A stretch of DNA of 64,000 nucleotides from Magnetospirillum sp. 64-120 (GCA_001898825.1 MKVK01000011.1:310001-374000); one strand, 5' to 3'; shown: positions 1-9,028, counted from the stretch's first letter. Notes: generated by a model from the sequence alone, not told the origin. Made by a program: numbers and translations.

Positions 1-60
1 GCGCAGCTCGACCAGATGGTCGAGCAAGGGCATGGTCTTGTCTTCGGTCATGTTGCTCAT
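1..60 (-). CDS. tatC: TatC, N-terminal fragment (cut by window edge)
   Basis: Only the first 20 codons are present, running off the left edge of the window. They read MSNMTEDKTM and then PLLDHLVELR, the typical cytoplasmic N-terminus of the multispanning twin-arginine translocase receptor TatC (family proteins carry a PLxDHLxELR stretch before the first membrane helix). The ATG at 60-58 overlaps the tatB stop in an ATGA arrangement, so translation is probably coupled. The order tatA-tatB-tatC on the minus strand supports the call. Everything downstream of residue 20 lies outside the window. Confidence 0.85.
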   Translation of the reverse strand, partial: MSNMTEDKTMPLLDHLVELR

Positions 61-449
61 GCTGCCGGCGGCTTTTCGGGGGCCACAACCGAGGGCGCGG
101 CTTCGGTGGCAGCGCTTGCCACCGGATTTTCCAGCTTGGGCGCTTCCAGAGGCTCTATCTTAGGCGCTTCCAGCGACCGTGCGATGTCGCCGGTGGGATC
201 GATGCTTTTCTCGATCTCGCGGCGTAACGCGTTGGTGTCGGCCACCTTCTCGACCTGGCTTTTCAGCTCGGACAATTCGGTTTCGCGCACCATGTCGTCG
301 ACGCCGCGCTGGAATTCACCCGCCAATTCGCGCGCCTTGCGGACCCAGCGCCCGCACATGCGCAACACATGCGGCAGGTCTTTGGGGCCGATGACGATCA
401 ACGCCACGACGGCCACCAAAGCCATTTCGTCCATGCCGATATCGAACAT
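57..449 (-). CDS. tatB: Sec-independent protein translocase TatB
   Basis: A 130-residue protein. TatB forms the substrate-binding complex with TatC in the inner membrane for export of folded twin-arginine proteins. The N-terminus starts MFDIGMDEM, followed by a single membrane helix (about residues 8-21) and the VIGPKDLP hinge diagnostic of TatB. An amphipathic helix follows, then a charged, Pro/Ala-rich tail from about residue 95. It sits 36 bases after tatA and overlaps tatC by an ATGA. The order tatABC after scpAB is a familiar alphaproteobacterial arrangement. Confidence 0.93.
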   Translation of the reverse strand: MFDIGMDEMALVAVVALIVIGPKDLPHVLRMCGRWVRKARELAGEFQRGVDDMVRETELSELKSQVEKVADTNALRREIEKSIDPTGDIARSLEAPKIEPLEAPKLENPVASAATEAAPSVVAPEKPPAA

Positions 450-485
450 GCGCCAGGCCCCTTGCGACGATGGAAAGCGCCGCCC

Positions 486-716
486 TTAGTGGCGGGCGGT
501 GTCCTTTTCTGCCGGTTGGGCGGCAGCTTCGGATTCCAGGCGCTGCGATTCGGCCGGCTTGGCCGCCGGGACGTCGTCTTCTTCGTTCAGGCCCTTCTTG
601 AAGGCCTTGACGCCCTTGGCCATGTCGCCCATCAGCTTGGGGATCTTGCCCGCGCCGAACAGCAGAAGCACGATGACCAGAACGATCAGCCAGTGCCAAA
701 TGCTGAAGCTACCCAT
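486..716 (-). CDS. tatA: Sec-independent protein translocase TatA
   Basis: A 76-residue protein, the pore-forming component of the twin-arginine export system. It begins [10 protein letters not shown], has one membrane helix (about residues 5-21), the FGAGKIPKL hinge, then the amphipathic helix [15 protein letters not shown] and an acidic/Ala-rich tail. The start is fixed by an AGGAG ribosome site 8 bases upstream. A 75-base gap separates it from scpB on the same strand, so tatABC may be read from the long upstream operon or from a promoter in that gap. Confidence 0.94.
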   Translation of the reverse strand: MGSFSIWHWLIVLVIVLLLFGAGKIPKLMGDMAKGVKAFKKGLNEEDDVPAAKPAESQRLESEAAAQPAEKDTARH

Positions 717-791
717 AGAAAATTCTCCTGCCCGCAGGGATAAAAGCGAAGGGGCGGATCATCGCAGACTTGCGCGGGTCCCGCAACCGCC

Positions 792-1460
792 CTATTCCGC
801 CAACCCCAGCAAGTCGCTGTCGTCTTCTTCCAACAAATCCAGTTCCGGTTCGTCGTCTTCGTCCTCGGCGGTGTCCACCGGAGCCAGATCATCAACCGCA
901 CGGTTCCCATAGGCGTCGGCGGCCGGACGGGTATCCAGCAGGCCGGCGGCCTTCAATTCCTTGAGATTGGGCAGGTCTTCCAGGCTTTCCAGACCGAAAT
1001 GGTCCAAGAAACCGTCGCTGGTGCCCCATTGCAGCGGCTTGCCCGGAGTGCGCCGCCGCCCGCGTGGCCTGATCCAGCCGGCCTCGAACAGCAAGTCCAA
1101 AGTCCCCTTGGACAGTGCCACGCCGCGCACTTCCTCGATCTCGGCACGGGTGATCGGCTGGTTGTAGGCGATGATGGCCAACACCTCGATGGCGGCACGC
1201 GACAGACGCCGGGTCTGGGTCTGCTCGATGGTCAGCTGCCCGGCCAGATCGGGCGCGGTGCGGAAGGCCCATTTGGCGTCACGCCGGACCAAGTTGACCC
1301 CGCGTCCGGCATACTGACGCTGCAATTCCTCCAACAAGGCCGGAACGTTGGCATCGTCGGGCAGCTTGTCGTTCAGGTCGCGTTCGTCCAAGGGCTGATG
1401 GGACGCGAACAAAAGCGCTTCCAGCAAGCGCAGATGTTCAGGGTCGAATTGATCGCTCAC
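792..1460 (-). CDS. scpB: Segregation and condensation protein B
   Basis: A 222-residue ScpB. It dimerises through winged-helix domains and binds the kleisin ScpA in the SMC condensin complex that compacts and segregates the chromosome. Recognisable parts are the N-terminal LRLLEALLFAS, the ALEVLAIIAYNQPITRAEIE-type stretch (here starting AIEVLAIIAYNQP, about residues 90-110), and RGRRRTPGKPLQWGTSDGFL in the second winged helix. The C-terminus is extended by an acidic tail (EDEDDEPELDLLEEDDSD). The start codon overlaps the scpA stop by 4 bases, implying translational coupling of the two partners. Confidence 0.93.
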   Translation of the reverse strand: MSDQFDPEHLRLLEALLFASHQPLDERDLNDKLPDDANVPALLEELQRQYAGRGVNLVRRDAKWAFRTAPDLAGQLTIEQTQTRRLSRAAIEVLAIIAYNQPITRAEIEEVRGVALSKGTLDLLFEAGWIRPRGRRRTPGKPLQWGTSDGFLDHFGLESLEDLPNLKELKAAGLLDTRPAADAYGNRAVDDLAPVDTAEDEDDEPELDLLEEDDSDLLGLAE

Positions 1461-2257
1461 GCCGCAGCCTCGCCCGCTTTCACATAGATGGGCGAATAAG
1501 GACCGCCATCCTGGCGCAATTGCAAGCGTCCCTGCTTGGCCAGTTCCAGGGCCGCGATGAAGGTGGACGCCACCGCCGACTTCATCTTCAGGCTGTCACC
1601 CTGGAAGCTGGGCAGATAGGACGACAGCACCGACCAATCGGGCATGGTGCCCAGCATGCGTTCCAGCCGCCTGAGCGCGTCTTCCACCGAATACAAGTCA
1701 GGGGCCTCGATGTGCAGCGTCCGCACCGAGGTGCGCACCACATGGTCGGCGTAAGCCTTAAGCAGGTCGAACAATTCCACGTCGAACAAGGAATGGGTGA
1801 TCACCGGCACCTCTTCCGGCTCGCCACGGGCAAAGATGTCCCGGCCCAATTGCGCCCGGTTGACCAAGGTGGTGCCCGCCTGTTGCATGGCTTCCAGGCG
1901 GCGCAGGCGAAAGGCCAGGATGTCTGCCATCTCGGCGGCGCTGGGCTGGCCTTCCTGTTCCGGCTCGGGCTCCGGCAGCAGCAGACGTGACTTCAGATAG
2001 GCCAGCCACGCCGCCATCACCAGATATTCCGCCGCCAGGTCCAGGTGACGCTGGCGAATGCGGTTGACGAATTCCAGGTACTGGTCGGCCAGTTTCAGAA
2101 TGGAAATCTTGGCCAGATCGACCTTTTGCTCGCGCGCCAGGGTCAGCAGCACGTCCAACGGTCCTTCAAACCCGTCCAAGTCCAACAGCAGCCGTTCCTC
2201 GGGGGAACGCTGGGGCGCTTCGTCATCTGCTTGAAAAACGTCAACCTGCATTGACAT
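1457..2257 (-). CDS. scpA: Segregation and condensation protein A (kleisin)
   Basis: A 266-residue ScpA, the kleisin that bridges SMC heads and recruits ScpB. The family signature DGFEGPLDVLLTLAREQKVD is at about residues 28-47, followed by ISILKLADQYLEFV. The C-terminal winged-helix part includes VASTFIAALELAKQGRLQL. Two starts are possible: ATG at 2257 or the ATG two codons later (MQVDVF). Neither has a strong ribosome site. A 58-base gap separates it from the upstream site-2 protease gene; it overlaps scpB downstream. Confidence 0.92.
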   Translation of the reverse strand: MSMQVDVFQADDEAPQRSPEERLLLDLDGFEGPLDVLLTLAREQKVDLAKISILKLADQYLEFVNRIRQRHLDLAAEYLVMAAWLAYLKSRLLLPEPEPEQEGQPSAAEMADILAFRLRRLEAMQQAGTTLVNRAQLGRDIFARGEPEEVPVITHSLFDVELFDLLKAYADHVVRTSVRTLHIEAPDLYSVEDALRRLERMLGTMPDWSVLSSYLPSFQGDSLKMKSAVASTFIAALELAKQGRLQLRQDGGPYSPIYVKAGEAAA

Positions 2258-2315
2258 CGCAATATCTTGTGCCGATGGAATTGATCAGCACAATAACATG
2301 GATGATCATCGGGTT

Positions 2316-3011
2316 CTAGCCGCCGAATATGCCCACCAGCAAGGTCAGCACACCATTGATGGCGGGCTGGATCACCAGATCGAAGGGATCGATACGGTAT
2401 CCCGCCAATCCACTGACCAACGGCAAGATCATCAGCAAACCGATGACGATCAGAATCCCCTTGTCTTCCAGTCGGGCCAGATGAAAGGCCAGATGAAAGG
2501 CCAGATGACGCGGCAGCAGGCCGACGGCAACCCGGCCGCCATCCAAGGGCGGGATCGGAATAAGATTAAAAACGGCAAGCAATATATTGATATAAATTGC
2601 GTTTGCCAAATTCAGCCGAGCCCAGTCAACCGCCGAGTCGGGCAAATGGCCGACCACCCCGATCAACAGGATGGCAATGATCGCCATGGCGATATTGGCC
2701 CCTGGACCGGCGGCGGCGACCACCACCATGCCATAGCGCGGATTGCGCAACTTGCGGAAATCCACCGGCACCGGCTTGGCCCAGCCGAACAGGAACGATC
2801 CCATCATCAGCAACAGGGCCGGCACGATGATGGTGCCGAACAGGTCCACATGACGGATCGGATTAAGGGAAATACGCCCCAAACGCTTGGCGGTGTCGTC
2901 GCCCATGGCCAGGGCGGCATAGCCATGCGCCGCTTCGTGCAAGGTGATGGCGAAAACCAGCGGCAAGGCCACCACCGACACCTGCTGCACGATGCCGATC
3001 AGGTCGTTCAT
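2316..3011 (-). CDS. Site-2 protease family membrane metalloprotease (M50)
   Basis: A 231-residue, very hydrophobic protein with about six membrane segments. The zinc motif HEAAH is at about residues 25-29 (ITLHEAAHGYAA). The second metal/active-site motif is NLIPIPPLDGGRV at about residues 162-174, with the conserved DG. This is the minimal SpoIVFB/Rip-like membrane protease fold without PDZ or CBS domains. Such enzymes cut substrates within the membrane; this one's substrate cannot be told. Its ATG overlaps the nagZ stop (ATGA) and it precedes scpA, so it is embedded in the cell-wall/chromosome operon. It contains an in-frame 12-base tandem repeat. Confidence 0.88.
   Translation of the reverse strand: MNDLIGIVQQVSVVALPLVFAITLHEAAHGYAALAMGDDTAKRLGRISLNPIRHVDLFGTIIVPALLLMMGSFLFGWAKPVPVDFRKLRNPRYGMVVVAAAGPGANIAMAIIAILLIGVVGHLPDSAVDWARLNLANAIYINILLAVFNLIPIPPLDGGRVAVGLLPRHLAFHLAFHLARLEDKGILIVIGLLMILPLVSGLAGYRIDPFDLVIQPAINGVLTLLVGIFGG
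2476..2508. repeat. 12-base in-frame tandem repeat inside the M50 protease gene
   Basis: The unit gccagatgaaag occurs at 2476-2487 and 2488-2499, then partly at 2500-2508. On the coding strand it gives the duplicated peptide LAFHLAFHLA. The unit is a multiple of three, so copy changes keep the frame. Confidence 0.85.
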
Positions 3012-4027
3012 GCCAGCAACCGGTTCAGCTCGGCCAGGGCGGCGGCCTGATCCAGATCATCGCGACGCTTCATGCGTTGTCCCTGGGCCACCCTTTCACG
3101 GGCGATATCGGTCAAGGGCCGCAATTGGGCGGCGATGGCGGACATTTCCTCCATCTGGCCATTACAGTGCAGAACCACGTCACAGCCGGCTTCCAGGCAG
3201 GCCGCCGTACGCTCGCCGAAGCTGCCGCCCAGGGCCTTCATGGACAGGTCGTCGGATATCAGCAGACCTTCGAAACCGATCAGGCCGCGAATGATCTCGC
3301 CGATCACCTTGGCCGAGGTGGTGGCCGGGGCCTTGGCGTCGATGGCGGTATAGACCACATGGGCGGTCATCGCCCAGGGCTGATCACGCAGGGCCGTGAA
3401 AGTGGCGAAATCCTGGGCTTCCAGTTCCGCCCGGCTGGCATCCACCACCGGCAAAGACAGGTGGGAATCGACCATGGCACGGCCATGCCCGGGGATATGC
3501 TTGATCACCGGCAACACGCCTTGGTCCAGCAGCCCGTCGCAAACGGCACGGCCCAGATCGGCCACCATGGCGGCGGTCTTGCCAAAGGCGCGGTCACCGA
3601 TGACGTCATGGGCGCCGGAAACGGGCACGTCCAGCACCGGGGCGCAATCCACGTCGATGCCCAGATCGGCCAGTTCGGCACCGATCAGACGATAGTTCAG
3701 CCGCAGCGCCTGCGCGGCACGTTCGGAATCCCTGGCCGCCAGTTCGGCGAACACCGCCCCGGGTGGCGCCGCACGCCAATGGGGCGGACGCAGACGCTGC
3801 ACCCTGCCCCCTTCCTGGTCGATCAGCACCGGGGCATCGGCCCGGCCGACAGATGCGCGCAAGTCCCGGACCAATGCCCGAACTTGGTCGGGATTGTCCA
3901 CGTTGCGGGCGAACAGGATGAAGCCCAAGGGATTGGTCCGGGCGAAAAATTCCTTTTCCGCCTGGGTCAGGGCCAAGCCGGAGCAGCCGAAAATCGCCGC
4001 TGACGGGACAGAATTACTTGCGGACAA
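3008..4027 (-). CDS. nagZ: Beta-N-acetylhexosaminidase NagZ
   Basis: A 339-residue glycoside hydrolase family 3 enzyme. It removes N-acetylglucosamine from anhydro-muropeptides in cytoplasmic cell-wall recycling. LIDQEGGRVQRL is at about 68-79. The catalytic loop KHIPGHGRAMVDSH is at 176-189, carrying the Asp/His pair, and SDDLSM at 258-263 holds the nucleophile Asp260. The start appears to be TTG at 4027, because an AGGGG lies 7-8 bases upstream and the conserved domain begins at once. The first 14 bases overlap the end of the SPOR gene; the end overlaps the M50 protease start. Confidence 0.93.
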   Translation of the reverse strand: MSASNSVPSAAIFGCSGLALTQAEKEFFARTNPLGFILFARNVDNPDQVRALVRDLRASVGRADAPVLIDQEGGRVQRLRPPHWRAAPPGAVFAELAARDSERAAQALRLNYRLIGAELADLGIDVDCAPVLDVPVSGAHDVIGDRAFGKTAAMVADLGRAVCDGLLDQGVLPVIKHIPGHGRAMVDSHLSLPVVDASRAELEAQDFATFTALRDQPWAMTAHVVYTAIDAKAPATTSAKVIGEIIRGLIGFEGLLISDDLSMKALGGSFGERTAACLEAGCDVVLHCNGQMEEMSAIAAQLRPLTDIARERVAQGQRMKRRDDLDQAAALAELNRLLA

Positions 4028-4946
4028 CCATGCACCCCTGATTGCGGGTTTTCAGTTCACCACAGACATGGCGGGCCCCTTGTTCGTCCAAGGGGCCGGC
4101 GCGCAGGCGCCAGAACACCCCCTTGGCCCCCAGGTCCACCTGCACCACGTCGGATTTCAGCCCCCCCAGCACGTCGCTGTTGGCACGCTGGATGCGGCCC
4201 CATTCCTTTTCGGCGTCGGGCGCCGAACGCAAGGCGCCCAACTGCACCAGATAGCCGCCACCGGAAACCGCGGCGGTCTTGGCGGCACTTTGAGCCGGCG
4301 CCGGCGCGGGAGCCGGGGTCACGGCCGGGGAAACGATGGTTTTGACCGGTGCGGGTGCCGGCGCCTTGGCCGGCGCCGTGCTGGCCACCTGCGGTGCAGG
4401 AGCGGGCTTTGCCGCCACCGGAGCCGCCACCGGCTCGACCGGCTTGACCGCCACCGGCGCCGGAGCGGGCGTCGGAGCCGCGACGGGCGCCGGCGCGGGC
4501 ATGGGGGCCGGCTTCATCACCTCTTGCACAGGGGCGGCCGGCTTGGCGGCGGCTTCCGGCGGCGTGGCCGGCGGCGGAATCGGCTGTTCAGCCGGCGGCA
4601 ACAACCGTTCCACCTTGGTGTCGCCCTCGCCCTGTTCCAGACGGCCGTAAACCAGCTTGTCCTGGTTGGGGACCTGCATGCCGCCGCGATCGTCGGGCCT
4701 GATCTTGATGGGACGTTGGTCGGCGGTGATCACCGGCACCCCGTCGGCGTTGACGCCGGAGCCGGCGAACATGCGCCATCCCACCGCCACCGCCACGCCC
4801 ACGGCCAGCACCGCGCCGCCCAGGATCAGCCAGTTGCGCAAACGCAGGCCGGATCGGGCCGGATAGCTGTCCGGGTCGGCGTCGAAACGCTCGGGGATGA
4901 TATCCAGGATGTCGCGGTTATAGTCGTCGTCGGGGTGTCCCGCCAT
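4014..4946 (-). CDS. SPOR-domain inner-membrane protein
   Basis: A 310-residue protein with a cytoplasmic N-terminus, one membrane helix (about residues 40-57), a long Pro/Ala/Val-rich periplasmic linker (about 125-230) and a C-terminal SPOR domain starting at GGYLVQLGAL. SPOR domains bind denuded glycan strands at the division site, so a septal peptidoglycan role is likely. The start is the ATG at 4946 (MAGHPDDDYN), one base after the argS stop. A longer frame to 5018 exists but overlaps argS and lacks conservation signals. The linker is low-complexity and its DNA is highly G+C. The neighbour nagZ also concerns the cell wall. Confidence 0.85.
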   Translation of the reverse strand: MAGHPDDDYNRDILDIIPERFDADPDSYPARSGLRLRNWLILGGAVLAVGVAVAVGWRMFAGSGVNADGVPVITADQRPIKIRPDDRGGMQVPNQDKLVYGRLEQGEGDTKVERLLPPAEQPIPPPATPPEAAAKPAAPVQEVMKPAPMPAPAPVAAPTPAPAPVAVKPVEPVAAPVAAKPAPAPQVASTAPAKAPAPAPVKTIVSPAVTPAPAPAPAQSAAKTAAVSGGGYLVQLGALRSAPDAEKEWGRIQRANSDVLGGLKSDVVQVDLGAKGVFWRLRAGPLDEQGARHVCGELKTRNQGCMVVRK

Positions 4947-4947
4947 G

Positions 4948-6687
4948 TCAGCGCATCTCCTCCACCGGTTCCACACCAAACACCGCCAGACCCGACGCGA
5001 TGACGTCGGCGACGGCACGTACCAGGGCCATGCGGGCCAGGGACAATTCCGCGTCGCCTTCGATCAGGAAACGCAGTTGGGTGTCGTCCTTGCCCTTGTT
5101 CCACAGCCCGTGGAAGGCGGCGGCCACGTCGTTCAGGTAAAAGGCCACGCGATGCGGCTCGTGGGCTTCGGCGGCGCTTTCCACCAGACGCGGCCAACCG
5201 GCCAGCACCTTGATCACAGCAAGCTCGGCCGGATCGGTCAAGCGGGCCAAAGGTCCTGCCGCCAAGGCAGGGCCTGACAGGTCGGCGCCGGCCAGGGCCT
5301 GGGCACCGTGGCGCAACACCGAATGACAGCGGGCATGGGCGTATTGCACATAGAAGACCGGGTTGTCGCGCGACTGTTCCAGCACCTTGTCCAGGTCGAA
5401 ATCCAGATGGGCGTCGTTCTTGCGGGTCAGCATGATGAAGCGGACCACATCCTTGCCCACCTGGTCCACCAAGTCGCGCAGGGTGACGAAGGTCCCCGCC
5501 CGCTTGCTCATCTTGTAGGGCTGGCCGCCCTTCATCAGGTTGACCATCTGGCACAATTTCACGTCCAGGTCGCCGCCGCCCTCGCTCACCGCCTTGACGG
5601 CGGCCTGCATGCGCTTGACGTAACCGCCGTGATCAGCGCCCCAGATGTCGATCATCAATGGAAAGCCGCGACGGTACTTGTCCAGGTGATAGGCGATGTC
5701 GGAAGCGAAATAGGTCCACGACCCGTCCGACTTCTTCAGCGGCCGGTCCACGTCGTCACCGAAGGCGGTGGCGCGGAACAGGGTCTGCGGACGCGGTTCC
5801 CAATCGTCCAGAACCTTGCCCTTGGGCGGCTCCAGCACGCCTTCGTAGACCTGCCCCAGGCCTTCCAGGTAGTTCAGCGCCGCGTCGACCTTGCCGCCTT
5901 CCACCAGACCGCGTTCCGAGGTGAAGACGTCGTGCTTGACCCCCAGCGCCGCCAGATCCTCGCGGATCATCCCCATCATCGACTCGACGGCGAACAGGCG
6001 GAAAGCCGGCAGCCATTCGGATTCAGGGGCGTCCTTGAACTTGTCGCCGTGGATTTCCGCCAGCTTGGCGCCGGTCGGCTTCAGGTATTCCCCCGGATAC
6101 AGGCCTTCCGGAATCTCGATGGTCTCGCCCAGGGCTTCCCGGTAACGCAGATGGGCGGATCGCGCCAGCACGTCCACCTGGGACCCGGCGTCGTTGATGT
6201 AATATTCGCGGCTGACGGCGTAACCCGCCTTGGCCAGCAGCGAGGCCAGGACGTCGCCGACCACGGCGCCGCGGGCGTGGCCGATATGCATGGGGCCGGT
6301 GGGATTGGCCGAGACGTATTCCACGTTGACCGGCGCGTTGGCCCCCATGTCCGAATTGCCGTAAGCGGCGCCTTCCTTCAGGATTTCGGCCAGGCGTTCG
6401 GCCCAGAAGCTTTCCACCAGTCGCAGGTTGATGAACCCCGGACCGGCGATTTCCACCGCCGCCACCGCCGGATGTCCGCGCAGTTCGGCGGCCAGCTTTT
6501 CCGCCAGGTCGCGCGGCTTCATGCCGGCGCCCTTGGACAGCACCATGGCGGCGTTGGTGGCGACGTCGCCGTGGGCTTCCTCACGCGGGGGCTCGGCGGT
6601 CACCTTGCCGGTGTCCAAACCCGCCGGCAGATCCAGGCGGCCCAAGGCGGCGACGATTTCTTCGCGGAAATACTTGAACAGGTTCAT
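4948..6687 (-). CDS. argS: Arginyl-tRNA synthetase
   Basis: A 579-residue class I aminoacyl-tRNA synthetase charging tRNA-Arg with arginine. The N-terminal additional domain (about 1-110) recognises the tRNA D-loop. [14 protein letters not shown] (about 128-140) contains the HIGH motif. [10 protein letters not shown] in the second half is the KMSKR-type loop, and the C-terminal anticodon-binding DALR domain ends with [20 protein letters not shown]. The length is normal. The stop codon of dgt is directly adjacent upstream (no gap) and the SPOR gene starts one base after this stop, so all three are surely cotranscribed. Confidence 0.96.
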   Translation of the reverse strand: MNLFKYFREEIVAALGRLDLPAGLDTGKVTAEPPREEAHGDVATNAAMVLSKGAGMKPRDLAEKLAAELRGHPAVAAVEIAGPGFINLRLVESFWAERLAEILKEGAAYGNSDMGANAPVNVEYVSANPTGPMHIGHARGAVVGDVLASLLAKAGYAVSREYYINDAGSQVDVLARSAHLRYREALGETIEIPEGLYPGEYLKPTGAKLAEIHGDKFKDAPESEWLPAFRLFAVESMMGMIREDLAALGVKHDVFTSERGLVEGGKVDAALNYLEGLGQVYEGVLEPPKGKVLDDWEPRPQTLFRATAFGDDVDRPLKKSDGSWTYFASDIAYHLDKYRRGFPLMIDIWGADHGGYVKRMQAAVKAVSEGGGDLDVKLCQMVNLMKGGQPYKMSKRAGTFVTLRDLVDQVGKDVVRFIMLTRKNDAHLDFDLDKVLEQSRDNPVFYVQYAHARCHSVLRHGAQALAGADLSGPALAAGPLARLTDPAELAVIKVLAGWPRLVESAAEAHEPHRVAFYLNDVAAAFHGLWNKGKDDTQLRFLIEGDAELSLARMALVRAVADVIASGLAVFGVEPVEEMR

Positions 6688-7890
6688 TCAGGGCTTCTCT
6701 TGCATGTCAAACAGACGACGATGTTCGTCCAGGGCAAAGCGGTCGGTCATGCCGGCGATGTAATCGCCGACCACGCGGGCGGTCTTGGCGGTTCCCGCCC
6801 CGTCGGTCAAGCGTCGCCATTCGGGCGGCAGGCAGCCGGGTTCGGCGAACAGCAGATTGTACAGATCCTTCACCACGCGGCGCCCCTTGCTGGTCATGCG
6901 GTTGACGGTGAAGTGCCGGTACATGTTGGGAAACAGGAACTTTTTCAGTGCCGCGTCATTGGCCCGCATCTTATCGGAAAACGACACCAACGGCATCTTC
7001 AGGCTGCGGACCTCGTCCGCCGATTTCGGCTTGAACTGGGCGATGCGGCTTTGCGTTTCCTCGATGCAGTCCAGGATCATCATGCCGATCATGCGGCGCA
7101 CCGCTTCGTGGATGTGCAGCGACACGTCGGCGTCGGGATATTCCTTGGCCACCGCGTGGAAGACCGGCCCGACCAACGGTACGTCTTCCAGATCCTTGAT
7201 GGTGAACAGCCCGGCCCGCAAGCCGTCGTCGATGTCGTGGTTGTTATAGGCGATGTCGTCGGAAAGCGCCGCCGCCTGGGCCTCGGCACTGGCGAAGGTA
7301 TCCAGTTCCAGATCGTGGCGGGTGACGTATTCGGTGATGGCGCCGGGCAGCGGGTCCTCGCAGGGCTTGGCCAAGGGGCCGGTCAGCGGACCATTGTGCT
7401 TGACCAGTCCTTCCAGGGTTTCCCAGGTCAGGTTCAGGCCGTCGAATTCCACATAACGGCGTTCCAGCTTGGTCACCACCCGAAGCGACTGGGCGTTATG
7501 ATCGAAGCCACCATGGGCGGACAGCACGTCCTGCAGCGCGTCCTCGCCGGCATGGCCGAAGGGCGTGTGCCCCAGGTCATGGGCCAGGGCCAGGGATTCG
7601 GCCATGTCTTCTTCCAGCCCCAGCACGCGGGCGATGGAGCGGGCGATCTGCGAGACTTCCAGCGAATGGGTCAGCCGGGTGCGGAAATTTTCGCCTTCGT
7701 GATAGACGAAAACCTGGGTCTTGTATTGCAGGCGGCGGAAAGCGGCGGAATGGATGATGCGGTCGCGGTCGCGCTGGAACGGCGAACGCGTCGGGCTTTC
7801 CGGTTCCGGATAAAGACGACCGCGCGATTCCTCGGGCCGGCAGGCGAAAGGCGCAAGAATGGCGGATCGGGACGACAGCGTCTGATGCAT
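6688..7890 (-). CDS. dgt: dGTPase-like deoxynucleoside triphosphate triphosphohydrolase
   Basis: A 400-residue HD-domain enzyme of the shorter dGTPase-like class that hydrolyses dNTPs to nucleoside and triphosphate. The N-terminus shows SPFQRDRDRIIHSAAFRR, then FRTRLTHSLEVSQIAR with H75, LALAHDLGHTPFGHAGE with H104/D105, and a late SDDIAYNNHDIDDG helix with the fourth metal Asp. It is the first gene of the long minus-strand operon and lies divergent from erpA. Its role is presumed to be dNTP pool control; substrate preference cannot be read from sequence. Confidence 0.93.
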   Translation of the reverse strand: MHQTLSSRSAILAPFACRPEESRGRLYPEPESPTRSPFQRDRDRIIHSAAFRRLQYKTQVFVYHEGENFRTRLTHSLEVSQIARSIARVLGLEEDMAESLALAHDLGHTPFGHAGEDALQDVLSAHGGFDHNAQSLRVVTKLERRYVEFDGLNLTWETLEGLVKHNGPLTGPLAKPCEDPLPGAITEYVTRHDLELDTFASAEAQAAALSDDIAYNNHDIDDGLRAGLFTIKDLEDVPLVGPVFHAVAKEYPDADVSLHIHEAVRRMIGMMILDCIEETQSRIAQFKPKSADEVRSLKMPLVSFSDKMRANDAALKKFLFPNMYRHFTVNRMTSKGRRVVKDLYNLLFAEPGCLPPEWRRLTDGAGTAKTARVVGDYIAGMTDRFALDEHRRLFDMQEKP

Positions 7891-7971
7891 CTGCGGACAC
7901 TAACGTCGCCAAGGTCCGAACGCAACCACTTGCCCTTCGGCTACCGCACCCCATATCGCATGTGCTAAGGT

Positions 7972-7984
7972 CGGAACAATTCCG
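7972..7984. promoter_or_regulatory. Inverted repeat CGGAA-N3-TTCCG upstream of erpA
   Basis: A perfect 5-base inverted repeat with a 3-base spacer, centred 35 bases before the erpA start codon in the dgt/erpA divergent region. Its position would suit an operator or a leader hairpin. No known regulator motif is claimed. Confidence 0.3.
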
Positions 7985-8012
7985 CCGGAACCGTTATTTT
8001 CGAGGTAGCTTT

Positions 8013-8342
8013 ATGTCGCAAGTCATCCTGACCGAAAGCGCCGCCCAGCGCGTCCAAACCCTGATTTCCATGGAAGGCAAGCCCAACCTGATGCTGCGCC
8101 TGGGGGTGTCGGGTGGCGGCTGTTCCGGTTTTCAGTACAATATCGAGCTGGACGACAAGACCAACGAAGACGACGTGGTCAGCGAACAGCACGGCGTCAA
8201 GCTGGTGGTCGACCAGACGTCCCTGGAAATCCTGGACGGCACCATGGTGGATTTCGTCGAGGACCTGATGGGCGCCAGCTTCCAGTTCAAGAACCCGCAA
8301 GCCACTTCGACCTGCGGCTGCGGCTCCAGCTTCTCGGTCTGA
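8013..8342 (+). CDS. erpA: Iron-sulfur cluster insertion protein ErpA
   Basis: A 109-residue A-type iron-sulfur carrier. The three cluster-binding cysteines are C37 (SGGGCSGFQY) and C101/C103 (STCGCGSSF). It passes Fe-S clusters to apoproteins. The start at 8013 (MSQVIL) is chosen because GAGGTAG lies 4-5 bases upstream; an in-frame ATG 17 codons earlier lacks support. Alternative A-type names (IscA, SufA) are possible, but a stand-alone gene next to dgt without isc or suf genes fits ErpA. It ends exactly where the convergent HEXXH gene ends, with no spacer. Confidence 0.9.
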   Translation: MSQVILTESAAQRVQTLISMEGKPNLMLRLGVSGGGCSGFQYNIELDDKTNEDDVVSEQHGVKLVVDQTSLEILDGTMVDFVEDLMGASFQFKNPQATSTCGCGSSFSV

Positions 8343-9008
8343 TCACTTCCAGACCGGGCATTTGGCGGTTTCCGACCGATAGTTTTCCGGCGTGTCGATG
8401 ACGGCATTGGCGGCGGCCACATCGCGATTGTACGCCGCCAATGCTATTTTCATCTCTGTCAGGATATGGCTCTGGAATTGTCGCGACGCCTGGGCCGCCG
8501 ACCCACGGATCAGCTGCGGCTTGATGCCACGGACCACCTCGGCGAAGCGGGCGCGCATCGGCGCCATGTGACGGGTGAACACCTGCTTGGTCAGGGCCAC
8601 ATGCTGGTTTTCGTGGGCCCGGACCACCCCATGAGGACAGGTCCCCGGCGCCAGTTCCGAAACCACGTCCACCTCAAGCAGACTAAGCAGCCACGTCCCC
8701 TTGACGTCTTTCAGGGCCACGCACAAGCGGTTGTTGCCCAGATCGGCGATGGCAAGGGTGATCGCCAGCTGGAAATCCGTCTCGGAACGGGTCAGTCCGT
8801 GCTGGCGAAGATTGGGGTTGCCGCTGTGCCCGGCCAATTGGGTCACCACCGCCCGGTTCCGATCGTTGCGGTAAACCGGCGACACCATGTCGGTCTGAAA
8901 CGACATCTGGGCCGTCGGCATGGGCGGACAGGCTTGCGCCCAAGCCATCGGGCCGCAAACCATCCATGCCAAAAAGACCAAAGTCCGTATAATCAGACCA
9001 TTCGCCAC
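8343..9008 (-). CDS. Secreted putative zinc metalloprotease (HEXXH), uncharacterised
   Basis: A 221-residue protein with a signal peptide (about residues 1-26, hydrophobic core IIRTLVFLAWMV, likely cut in AWAQA). HENQH at 132-136 matches the HEXXH zinc signature in RAHENQHVALTK. Five cysteines in the mature part could form disulfides. The overall pattern resembles DUF922-type predicted metalloproteases, but I cannot confirm this. The start is GTG at 9008 with GGAGG 7 bases upstream. It lies between erpA and xth on the opposite strand, its stop touching the erpA stop and its start only 20 bases from that of xth. Substrate unknown. Confidence 0.75.
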   Translation of the reverse strand: MANGLIIRTLVFLAWMVCGPMAWAQACPPMPTAQMSFQTDMVSPVYRNDRNRAVVTQLAGHSGNPNLRQHGLTRSETDFQLAITLAIADLGNNRLCVALKDVKGTWLLSLLEVDVVSELAPGTCPHGVVRAHENQHVALTKQVFTRHMAPMRARFAEVVRGIKPQLIRGSAAQASRQFQSHILTEMKIALAAYNRDVAAANAVIDTPENYRSETAKCPVWK

Positions 9009-9028
9009 TCTTGCACCTCCGAGGCCCT

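Noticed and set aside
4250-4620. Pro/Ala-rich DNA as a repeat array
   Set aside because: The repetition is at the protein level (the SPOR protein linker); units are irregular and there is no DNA-level repeat or spacer structure.
5308-7968. An 886-codon open frame on plus, antisense to argS and dgt
   Set aside because: It is a shadow frame typical of high-G+C DNA; both genes on the other strand have all catalytic motifs, and the antisense product has no recognisable domain and a composition rich in His, Gln and Gly.
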